Shown: piece after piece, positions 1-11,600 of the stretch
Position numbering within the stretch: the stretch's first letter is position 1
Layout: the number at the start of each line of letters is the position of its first letter
Source: Sitta carolinensis
Lineage: Eukaryota > Chordata > Aves > Passeriformes > Sittidae
Direction of reading: 5' to 3'
NCBI GenBank assembly: GCA_032173965.1
Contig: CM063294.1
Coordinates: 2,712,452-2,776,451, forward strand
DNA: 64,000 bases
Notes under the pieces: generated by a model
Seen by the model: only the letters and a program-made list of their open reading frames with translations
Told to the model about the DNA's origin: nothing
Database searches by the model: none
Made by a program: the position numbers and the translations under genes

Positions 1-395
1 TTGAGCAGTTCTCCAGCAGACAGATGAGCACTCTGACACTGCTCATTTCTAGTACTACTTGTCACTGCAGAGCTTAAATTTCCTTAACATTTTTTAAAGG
101 AAAAATTAACCACAAACTGAAGAAACTTCATCCCAGCCATCACTTTTTTTTTTTTTTAATTCTCCTGGTGCTTACAAAACCACATTGCTTAATGAATATA
201 ACAGAGCTCTCAAGATCTTCACTGGTTCCTGAACTGAATGGCATATTTGATATCTAGGCCAGAGGATCAGTCCCTGAGAAGCAGCAGTTCCTGTTTTCCC
301 TTGTCAGAATAACCCGTTTGTGCTGAGATGTGGTGGCAATGTTCACTCCCAGTTCAGACAAAACTCTCTGGGGACTAGAATCACTTTTCATAAAA

Positions 396-490
396 CAATC
401 ACAGAATGGTCTGGGTTGAAGAGAGCTTCCCAAGACCATCCCATCCAACATCCCTGCCGTGGACCAGGACACCTTCCTGGCTGCTCCTGT
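396..490 (-). mobile_element. CR1 LINE 3'-end fragment
   Basis: The plus strand reads 'cacagaatggtctgggttg', then 'ccatcccatccaacatccct' and 'ggaccaggacacctt'. This is the reverse complement of the 3' end of an avian CR1 element, so the element is on the minus strand. It is short and diverged, and the usual 8-bp 3' terminal repeats are degraded. Confidence 0.75.
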
Positions 491-1532
491 TTTTAGTTTA
501 CTCTTTAGGACGTAACTAGTATCTTCCTCAGAAAGAACTGCTTTCCAACAGGAAAAGATGTTACATGTCCAGCTCCCCAGTGACTCTGAATTAAACCTCA
601 GGGATAATGAAAGTTTCTGGAAAACAATGAAGCACCAGTGCAAGCAATCCTAGGAAAGAGGGAAGCTGCAGGATGGAAAAGAAAGGAAAGAAAAGCAACA
701 GGAGATGTACTTTCTTTTTCTTTTAGTGGGCCTGAACACCAGCAGTAAAGCAAAATTAAATGGACAAATGTAAACAGACCAGTTAAAAGTCTAAGTCCAG
801 ATCTTCAGTCAATTCCCAACTTCCTGGGTCAACTTAAAGGAATCATCTAAACTCATGTGAATGAAAATTGAAATCTAGAAGAATGGTAGATTCTCTCTTT
901 TTTTTTTCATACCCAGCAGTGAGAAACAGCCTTCAGAGCCCTCCCCCAGCCCATGACAAACACAAATCTATTCAAAACACCTCCCAGCTTCGAATAAAGC
1001 AAAGCAACCCAAGAGTTTGGACAGAAGCTGCTTCCAACCAGAGGCACCTGCTATCAGCACTGCTACCATTCTGCAGGCACTTCCCACTTAACTTAGAATC
1101 CAAAACTGGCAGATTTACACTGCAGGTCTTCCTTTCAAAGCAATTTTTCTTTGCTTCCTTGCTCTGTTTTCCTTGCCTTTTCCACATTTTCATTGGCAGT
1201 CCAAGAAAATGCAGTGAAGTAAAACTTTCCTTTAGAAAGGACAGAGATCGTCCTCTGCAATACTGAGAAGTTGATGGCCACAAGCACTGCTCACCTTATG
1301 ATGGGAGGGGGAAAAATGACACAACTCCAAAAATTTGAAGTGACATTTAAGCAGCAACTCTTGCATGTTTTAAAGTTTATACACAGCAATTTTTTTTTTT
1401 TTTTTTCATTTCAGGCTTTGCTCCCCGCAATGAGATACTGCAGAGGTTTTACCTTTATATAACCAAGTACTTCAATATTTTTTTAAATGTCCAATAAAGC
1501 TCCCAGACCTATCCTGCCTCTATTAGAGTGGC

Positions 1533-1554
1533 TCATGTTTGGTACCAAACATGA
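1533..1554. repeat. Perfect 22-bp palindrome
   Basis: An 11-bp arm is followed directly by its reverse complement, centred on the KpnI-type hexamer GGTACC, inside ANKHD1 intron 10. No loop bases and no mismatches. Function unknown. Confidence 0.8.
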
Positions 1555-2572
1555 ATTGAGCTAAGTGCACTAGGCATGCAAAAAATCCCATAACCCCCCC
1601 AATAATATGACTTTCCTCCCTGATAAGAACAAATTAAGCAGAACATTAGTGACATAATTGCAGAAGAATTAATAAGCCCTAAAAAAAAAAGTAAAGTCTC
1701 AAAGAAGAGTGAAAATATTATTCCCAATTTTAGCCTTAATTTATTTATATTTCTAAATAAAAAGAAAAAACTTCATTAATGACTGAAATACAAGTAACTT
1801 CATTAGCATGCTGATTTATCAGGTTCAATGATAAATTTTTTTGGCATTCTTGGTTTTTCAAAAGGAACAAAAAATTCAGAATATCCAACCAAAACCCCAA
1901 CCCACCTTCCAAGCAAAATAAATCACAGGGCACTGAGTACTGGGGGGGAAAAAAAGAATATTTCTCCTAGGCAACCAAAATAACTTCCTGCTTGAGCCTT
2001 GTTTGACATAAGGCTCCTAAACACCTTTGGAAGACTAAAGTAGCAATTGTTTTTACTAATTCCAAGTCAAACATTATATCCCTGTAGCTGGTGAAGAGGC
2101 AGTTTTGGGTTTCTCACTATACAATATGAAAATGACAATTATATAAACAATTTAGTTTCCATTACAGGAAAGAAACATGGAGAAACCAATGTGCTAAAGC
2201 CAAGAGTTAGAAGAAAGAAAAGAGATCAGATTATGCTGATCGTTTAAAAGACACTGCTTGGTTTGGGGGGTTTGTGCAGTAGTTTGCACAAGTTAACAGA
2301 CTAACAGTGTTCAGAGTCCAACATTGACAGAGAAGCAGGAGTTCCTGGTACTAAAACATTCTCAATTCTCAGCAGATTACCATAAGAACTTTTATTCTGT
2401 AGACCAAAGAGAATATGCAGGCTTTAATAAAAGCTTCTTTCATGCCTCTTTTCAGAGCCATATATGAATCTCTTATTCCTAAGCTCATCACTGTGCTCTC
2501 TAAGCACACAGGCTTTGGAAGCACAGTTTGGAACCAAAGCACTTTGTCCAGCAGATGCAGCAGAAGCCTTAC

Positions 2573-2682
2573 CAGATCAGCACCAGCCTGAAGCAACACA
2601 TCTGCCACATCTGTGTGTCCATTCTCACAGGCGTAGGTCAGAGCTGTATCTCCCGTTGCTGTAGTGGCATGAACATTAGCTC
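2573..2682 (-). CDS. ANKHD1: ANKHD1 coding exon 10 (residues 549-585; end of repeat 11, ankyrin repeat 12)
   Basis: The 110-nt exon reads 'GANVHATTATGDTALTYACE' and 'NGHTDVADVLLQAGADL', ending in phase 0 before GTAAGG. It closes repeat 11 and carries most of repeat 12. The next exon, expected to start with an EHESEGG-type sequence, was not found in the remaining 2.5 kb and must lie off the left edge. Confidence 0.95.
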
Positions 2683-5600
2683 CTACAAACACAACAGTTT
2701 TCTCATGTTGGACATGTCCTTATCAAGTATTTCACATCAGATAAACACAAAAATCTCTGACAACAGCTATATCCTACTGACCAAGGGCCACCCACAGTCC
2801 AAGGGCATTGCTCTCATGGCAAAAATTGCTCTCATAGTGAAAATACTCCAAGGAGAAGGGGTAAGCCAAGGCTTGGAAAAAGCCTGACTGAAATCAAAGC
2901 AGTTAAACCTATATGCTCACTTATTCCTACAGTGCCTCTACAGCAAGAAGGATTTCAGTTGTTACATCAAGTAAATGAGAATCCAGACAGTTTTGCATAT
3001 TGTCCATTTGACCTGGAGCTGTATGCCAAGGGAAACCAGACAAAATGCACATCACTGAATCAGTATTAATACAGCAAACACTACAAATTCCCCTTCTTTC
3101 CTGCTCTTTAAAACCATTTTGTTGAAATTTTTTGTCTAGCTTCATATACACCAGCTCTGGGAAAACTACACACGACTCTTGATACAGAACACATTATTCT
3201 TAAAAAAAGAAATGCCAATGTGATTAGCCATTTTCTTATTTTTAAGGTGTGAGGTATAATTAGAGACTCCCTGATGCCAAAACAAGGCTCCTTAATCAAC
3301 TTTCTCCACTCTCAGCAGTGAAGTGCAGGCAGTGAGTGTTCCAAGGGAGCTGGTGACAGGTGTCACATGCTGGTGTCACTGCACCAAGTGGCACAGTTGT
3401 TACTGTCCCTCGATGAGCAGGGAGCTTTACTTTCTAAAATTACAAATCCAGCCAATTTTATGTTTATTCTTAGAAAAGAGCATACAAATATATCTCCTTC
3501 CACAAGGAAGCTGTCCCAAATAGAGCTCCTTTTTCTTTATTGTTTTAAGCAGAACACTTGAAATTCTACCAGCTTTATAGACTGAAAGAGGAATATTGAA
3601 GCACCATTTTACCCCAAACTCCAGCAAGATTTAATTTTTACTCCTGTATAATGTAGCAGTAAAGCTCATTCATCACAGAAATTCAGCATATTCAAGAATC
3701 TGTCTTGCACACTACTTCTCAGCACACCATTCCTAAAGAACTGGTTATTCAGGGAGACTGAATGCAGATAACCAGGCGTAGTCAAAGGTGGAGTACCAAG
3801 CAAAACCAAGCATTATCTGTATTAACATTTTGTCCTAGATGCAGATAGCTGGAAACAATGTTTCTACTGAGTGTGGATGCTTTCTAGATACAGAACAGGA
3901 TGACCTGCTCCAGGAGGCACTTTCCTCTGTTACCAGTACCAAACAACACTGAGGTGCAAAATAAGCTTTTTCCTTCTTGCTATCTGAGGATATTGTTTCT
4001 TGTTACAACACTGCCACTATCAAAAGCTCAGACATCCTCCAAATCATGCACAACACATCGAGTCGATGGTATCTGTGGGCTTAATCGCTTGCTCTGAACA
4101 CATACCTGCTGCCAGCAAGTATTTCACCAGTTCAAGATGACCCTCTTGAGCAGCTTCCATCAAAGGTGTTGAGCAACCAAGCTCTATATCAGCTCCTGCC
4201 TTAATAAGGAAGTCAGCGACTTCAGAGAAGCCCCCACAGCAGGCCAGGGTCAGGGCTGTTTCCTGCGTTTCTTCCGTCTGTGCGTTGATATTTGCCCCTG
4301 GGAACAAAACACCCATTACTGACCTGGCCACACAGAGCTGGGGAGGTGAATGCTCATCACCCCCACAGCACTTCAGGTGTTTGAGCTCTGTTCTGTGGGT
4401 ACAGCAGTGAGCACTGCCAGCCCCAGGCTACATCAGAGCAATGTGCACAGCACACCTGCTGCCCACGGAGCACGCTGTGCCCTCCACGGGCTCTCACCTT
4501 GTGCCAGCAGCAAGGCCACCATCTCCTCGTGGCCTTCCCGGGCTGCTTCCATCAGAGGTGTGTAGCCCTCATCGTTGACCTCCTCCAGGTTGGCTCCTCG
4601 CTCGATCAGCAGCGCCGCCAGCTCCACGTGCCCGCCGCAGGCAGCCAGCGTGAGCGGGGACTCGAAGGAATCGGCGGGCATGTTCACCTGGGCACCGCTG
4701 TCCAACAGCAGCCGTGCCACCTCCACGTGGCCATCCTGCAAGAGAGGGCAGCCCGGGGTGAGAGCTCTGCTTGCAACCACTATCACACCAGGCCTGAAAA
4801 TTATCCGACAAAGACAGGGCCTCTTTACTTAGCATGGTAATGCTTGGACCCAACCGACATTTAGGTTTCCACCTATGTCTAAGTCAGGTTTAAATGCATG
4901 AGGAAAAAATAGATAGATATGTGTTGGTGTTTCTGTTTCTTGAGGGGAAAAAGAATTATGGCACAAGACTTAATTAGCCAGCACAATCTTTGGGACACAG
5001 TGTACTAGAGACAGCAAACAGGTGCCGTAAGTAATAAACACACTCCATGACTAAACCTCAAGACAAGCATCAGAAAAAATAGATATTCTTTGTAATAGTA
5101 GTTGATTCATGAGTTCTATAGCCAAAAAACAAACAAAAAAACCAATTGGCAACTTCGACACCCTGGGAAAGATACCTGCAGAGAAACTGAAGTGGGTAAC
5201 AATAAGGAAGTTAACAAGAGGGGAGAAGATTTGGAAAAACTCTTACAGGTGACTGAAAAATGCCTGTGGGTGAGGCCATAGAATAAGAGAAGAGGATTGG
5301 TGCAGCAGTCTGAGTCTTTACCAATCAAAGCACATAGATGTATCTGTCAGCTTCTCAGGAAAGTATTGTTAAACTTCTCAGTTACCAGAAATAGACTGAG
5401 TACCTAAAATCCACATTTCACCCAAGGTGTAGTTGGCAGAGAGCCACAACATCGGCAGAAGGGGAAAGCTTAGGCTGACTGTGAAGCAGGTTGTAGGTAA
5501 CCTGAGGTGGACAGCAATCAGGGGTGTACATTAAACACAGGCTGCTGTCCTCAGAGGGTTGGCCAGAATCCATCATTAGAGGCATTGCCCCAAGTGTGGC

Positions 5601-8600
5601 ACTGTCCCAACCAAAGCAAACTTACAAAAGAATTGGTGACCAGAGACCAGACATCGCAGCAACCTGTACCTGCTGCATTCCTTAGATGGAAAGAGATGAA
5701 GACTGGGAATAGTCACAACAACTTGGTGGAACAGCTCCCTTGTGCAAGGGTGCAGCTGAATGATAACAAGAAACAAATTCCTTGTTATGGAGTTGGGACT
5801 TCAAAGGCTCATCTTCCTTTCTGCTGCTTTCAAGTGCCAAAACACACTCTGTAATGTCAGAACACCTAGTCTGAAAAACCATAGAGCTGAAAACACACAG
5901 GCAAACCTCACAACTCTCTCCCCCAAGTGAGGCACTTCATAGCCTCCAAATCAATCCCTTGGATTGTTTTACCAGGAAACTAAGAAAAAGCAAACAAAAC
6001 ACCCAGCCTAAACAGAACAGTGGGGCTGATTAACCTTTAGCCTGCAGTTGTGCTGCAATCTCCTTTAGGTGACAGCAGGCACCCACTGTCCTCCTGAATT
6101 CCCTGCTGGCACCAGGCTCTCCTCAGGGAAGGCTATTCAAGGATCTGATTACCAGCTCACTAGGGGAAGCCTTGCACCCAGCTCCCCACCTTACAAGCTG
6201 ACCTTGATCGCTTGCATCATCACCTCACAACTGCACTGAAAGGACACTTGATCCTCCAGCTCTCAGCAGACTGAGGAGGAAAACTGCAGCCTATCTTCCA
6301 AGGACTATAGGCTACTGGGAGAAAATTCAGTTTCCCTCTTTTTGCTGTGCTTCCTACAGAAACAAGGTCCCTGTTCTTCCTTCGAAGAAGTTCCCCAGCT
6401 TGAAGAAGAGAGAAAAGGTCACCAAAGTCTGTACAGAAATGGTTGCAGATATGCTCTGTCACAACAGCACATTCTTTTTTGAGATGATGCTCTTGGATAG
6501 GGAAGTTTTTCCTCAATGACTGCATTGAAATTATGTGAACAGTTGCTAGAGAACTAAGGACTACATTATTTTTCAAAATAAAATGGTAGGGCAAAAGAAA
6601 AACCTCATAACCTCATTTACAGAAACCTAGAAGAGAGCAAATCATCCCTCCATGCAAAACCCTTCCGGCAGTGATGAACAGACAATTGTAATGCATGAAT
6701 CATCCAGCTCAGTGCACTTCTGGAAGGCTCACTCCACAACACACTGAGACCTTATTTATAAACACAGAGGTGGAAAACACTAAAAAAACACCCCCAAACC
6801 AGTGACTTGCACTACATCACTGCACTGCAGATTAGTCACCCCTAAACTTCACACAGGGAGCATTTAAAACAACACATCACCCCCCAAAAATTAGAGTGTT
6901 TTTTCTTTGTGAGCAGTCAGACTGAGAAGCTGGTGGGAGCTACAGTAAGCACTGTTTTACAACACCACCACACACATTCCGCTGCAGCCCCCAAAGAGCT
7001 TGTTACCCAAGGCTCAGCCTGTTTTATCACCTCCTGCATTCCTCCCTCCCGAGGAGGGAGCAGTACAAACAAAGGTATTTACCATGCAGGCCTCCATCAG
7101 CGCCGTGTGCATCTCGTCGGTTTTGTGCTCTTGATCAGCTCCAGCTTCCAGCAAAAACCGAACCATATCTAAATGGCCTTCAAATGAAACAGATCAGAAG
7201 AGATAAGCATTCCACATCACCAACTTATAGTAGTGCAGACAACACACTTAATGAAATAATTCAGATTTTCCCAGTTTGCTATTAGAATATTTACAAGTTA
7301 CAATTGGGAAATGTGGCTTTTTAAAATACTCTTTTAAAAATTACCAATGCAAACGAGTCAGCAGCCTTCAGAAAGCCTTTCCCAATGACACTGTTCAGCT
7401 GTGAGATGGAGACAGACCTGTCTAATTCAAATTTACACAAGAACCTTTCCTTGTGACTTCAACTTACAAAACTGTGCTTATTCCCTACTGAACTGTACAG
7501 GGATGGATCACTGAAGAGTTCCAAGGCAGCATACAGCTGGGGGGAATATCTTTTAGGGATAGGTCCACATAGATCTGAACTTAAAGCTTTTTAATAACAC
7601 TCACACACATATTTCTGAGAACCATGATACACAAGTTATATTATCTGACATTTCAAAAAAATCTTCTATTGAGCCTTACCAAAACTTGATTTAAACTCTA
7701 ACAGAGTTTCTGTCATTTTAGAAATTGCCCCTTCTAAGTTTTTAGCATTCTTCTCCGAGGGAAGACTGAGTCTTACATAAACTGACAAGAAAACAATCAT
7801 CTTGTCAAAGATAATACAGGACGTCTCAGTCATTCAATGTTTTACATCCCATGACTCAGTTAGGTTCTGGGTCAGAAGAAACAACAATGATCCTCCAACA
7901 CATTCAGGGGTACTATTACTGGCATTAATTTCCTTGCAAGGAACTACCATAGGCTGCAGGAAATCCATGACAAATCCAGATGCAAGTCCTCAGATAGGTC
8001 ATACATAGTATGTATTCTCAATCCTAAACCACAGAGGCAAAGCCCAAAGTTACTGTGACAACAATCCACATCCTTAGTTTCTATTTCTAGAAAAACAATG
8101 GTTGGAAAACAAACCATAGAAGCACAGTGGATTACCACTGCCCTGTTATTTTACATAGAAGCTTTGAAAAGCAAAAGAAATTAAGTCAAAAGTCACTAAA
8201 AGTTCATCACATTTAAGAATTCATCATGTTCTCCCAAAGTACACTGAAGGAAAATAATCCAGTAATAATGGAGGCATTGCCTCCCCATCAGATATTAGAG
8301 AAACACACATTCCAACTTTGCATTTTCTAAAGAACCAACAGAGATGTTTTCAGAATTCACAGACAATTGGTGAGGGAACTGGGGATGAAATAGGCAATGT
8401 GGTTGTGGGTAGAAGGAGAGAATGGTGGTGTGTCAAAGCAGTTTGGACACAGTCAGTTACAAGTTTTCATCTGCAATACATCAAACACATCCATCACATC
8501 TGGACACAAACACAGTCTTAATACGACTACACCACAGAGGAGCATTTTGTGACATTGAGTTTAAAACCCAAATCCAGTTCTGTGACCTCTTAGGAAGATA

Positions 8601-11600
8601 TTCAAAGTATTGATGGAAGTTTTAGTCATATAAATCCTAGCAAATAAATGTAAACAAAAATACAAAACAAGGCAAGAGACAATACCTTTATAGCATGCGA
8701 GTGTAAGTGCACTTTCTTTGAACTCATTGGAGTGAGTGTTGATTCCTGCACCATATTCCAGCAAGACTCTTGCAACCTCGACATGCCCTGCACTGGCTGC
8801 TTCCATCAGGGGGGTGTGTCCATTCTCATTGTGGTCTTCTATGTTAGCACCAGCTTTCAGTAGCACCTTCACCACGTCCACAAAGCCCCCGGCACAGGCG
8901 TACGTGAGAGCTGTGTTCCCTGCAGAGCAGAGGTTGATGAGAGCCCCTTCCACCACCCACTCCCAACACAGGCAAGAGATCAGTGTCAACAGCTCAGAAC
9001 AAACCCAAGCACAGCACCAGCAGCAACATTACCTCACAGCAATGTTACTCCAGCCCATCACTCCAGGCTGAGTGTAAAATCCCAAATAACTGTAACGTGG
9101 AAGTTTTAATGCCACGCCAGTATTACAAATCAGGATTTGTTCAGTTTGAATGTTACGTTTCCTACTTTAGCACACAAAATTAGACCAAAGAAACACACAC
9201 AGAAAGATCAATGAGTAATTTTTACTGTAGAGCTGGGGTGGTGGTTTTTTTTGTTTTGTCTTTTTTTTTTTTCTTCCCCAAGATTGTATCCAGTAATTCC
9301 TTGAAAACCTTCTACTGGCTGGCTGAGAATAAATTTATAATTTAAAACTCTGGTACTGTAAGTGACAGACATTCACATATGGCTCATGTTTTAAAGGCTA
9401 CAGTCAATTTTAAGGTAACTTTGCTTAACAAGGTTAAACAGAAAGCTAAAAGAATATCTCATAGTTCAGACACATGACTTGTTTGAAAATTTGAACAAAG
9501 TTTAAATTCTATCTTAATAAACAGAATCCAACTGCAGGTTAATGCTGTCAATGAGGTTAGTTAAGCTGTGGTCAAGAACCAGCAATACAGAGAACATTCA
9601 ATGCACTCAAAGAATTTTAACTTCTCTTTGGTTAAAGGGAACAGACAGAAATAACTGGTCTTGATGGGAGGTGTCCCATGGTCATCTTTCTGGGTAATTT
9701 TGGACTATACCAATGAGAAAAGACAAACTTCAAGTATTTTTCTTTACACCCGAGTAGTTTTTAAAGGATCAGTGCTTTCCATTAGAATTCATACTAAACC
9801 CCATCTTTAATAATGGCCAGTTAAGACTCCAAACACATTCGCTACAGATCTGCTCTGTTCTTAACAGTTCCTATCACGTTTTCTTGTGAATGAAAGTGTT
9901 AGACAAAAACACAGATGTTCAGAATAGCTGTGTGCCTTATGTGCCAGCCTTACTAACTGTGCTCCTGCTGCCCAGTTACCTGTGGAGGACTGTGCATTGA
10001 CATCTGCACAGTGGACGAGGAGGAGTTTAACGATATCCACGTAGCCTCCGCTGGCAGCTGCCATCAAGGGCGTGATGTCGCCTTTATTGCCCCGATCCTC
10101 AACGTTGGCATGCATGGCTAGAAGCACCTGGGGGACAAGTGCACTACAGTGAGCAAATTGTAACAGCAGCCTTTGGTTTTTAGTTCAGTGGGGTTTGTGA
10201 GACTGGCTCCCCAGCCAGCTGCCACAGCCCCTCACAGCCAATACCACCCCCAGGACCATTCACACTTACTGCTGCAGAAAATCCTGAGTTTCTGTATTTG
10301 CTCATATCTAAGTTTCAGTGAAATATTGACATTTTCCAAAGTCACCAGGCAGTGCACTGACCAGAGTGACAGCACAGAAACTGTCACCTGCAATAATGAC
10401 CATGCCACCCACAGGACAAGCTCACAGGTGAGAAGTTGTCTCCCTGTCCTGTGTTTTGGCACCAAAATGTGAAGTTGGGCATTTCCAGGAACTATCACCT
10501 ACACATTTCAAAGCAGTTACCCTGAGATACAGAAGTGATACAGCTCAAAATTAACAGAAATTAATGCACTGGTGATACAAATGTGATTTTAAAAAAGGAT
10601 TCTGAGACATGAGCTTTTAGAAGGTAACCAAGTGTAGTATTTGGGTTTGCTGTTATTTTAGATCCTCTTGCTTGGCAGAATGGCTGGATTGCATCTAGAA
10701 CACTGCCAGCAAAGTAGATACATCACAAAACGTAGGATTCATTCCTCAGACAAGTGCCTTCAACCTAAAGGCATATGTGAGTGCATCTGCCATTAAAGAA
10801 ACCCAAACAATAACTGGAAATCCACAATAAACTGTATTCATACTCTGTTGAAATAATAAAAACATTATAATATAACCACAACAGCTAAAACATTAACCTA
10901 TCAAAGAAGCCCCTCAGACAATGCTTCACAAATGTTTAACTCTAACTGCATTTGTTACTTACTTGTGCCAATTCATAATACCCTGCTGAGCAGGCCAAGC
11001 AAAGCAGGCTCTCCCCTTCTTCAGTGTGTTCATTGACGCTGCGTCCCTCATCCAGCAGCTTCCGGACAGCGTTCACATCCCCATCAGAGCACGCTTCTGC
11101 CAAACTGCGACTGCAAAACCAGGGACACCCAGCTCAGAACACACCTGCACAGCTTCCCAGGCAAGGAGGAAGCCTTCAAGGAAAGGCTCTTGGCTTCAGT
11201 GCTAAGCTTTACTTGAAAATGGTTTTTTTTAAAGTGGATCTATATACACACACATTATCTCCACAGGTGAAATGGAGATACTTTCCTTACTGTCTAAATT
11301 AGCTTGTTCTCACCAGTTGCTAATTTGTCATATGCCCTCATATAGACCAGATGCAGAGAGGAGCACTCAAAGCTGGTTTTTGTGGCGTTTGCAAGACAGG
11401 GGCAAACCTCACTGATGCTATTCCCACTTCAGGGAATGCCAGATACACAGAGGCTGTGACCATGACAAATTGCTGACTGCAGGTGCCAAGGTAAATTGTC
11501 AGCAGTTGAGTATCAAAGAGACCACTAATATGAATACACCAACCAGACGAACTTCTGTGATTGAGAGAACAATCACCTGCTCTTCTACAGCTAAGAACTT

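Larger units (their letters stand above)
1..2572 (-). other. ANKHD1: ANKHD1 intron 10 (partial)
   Basis: Non-coding and AT-rich. It contains an old CR1 fragment at 396-490, poly-T tracts near 146, 900 and 1390, and a perfect 22-bp palindrome at 1533-1554. No conserved exon was recognised in either strand. Confidence 0.85.
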
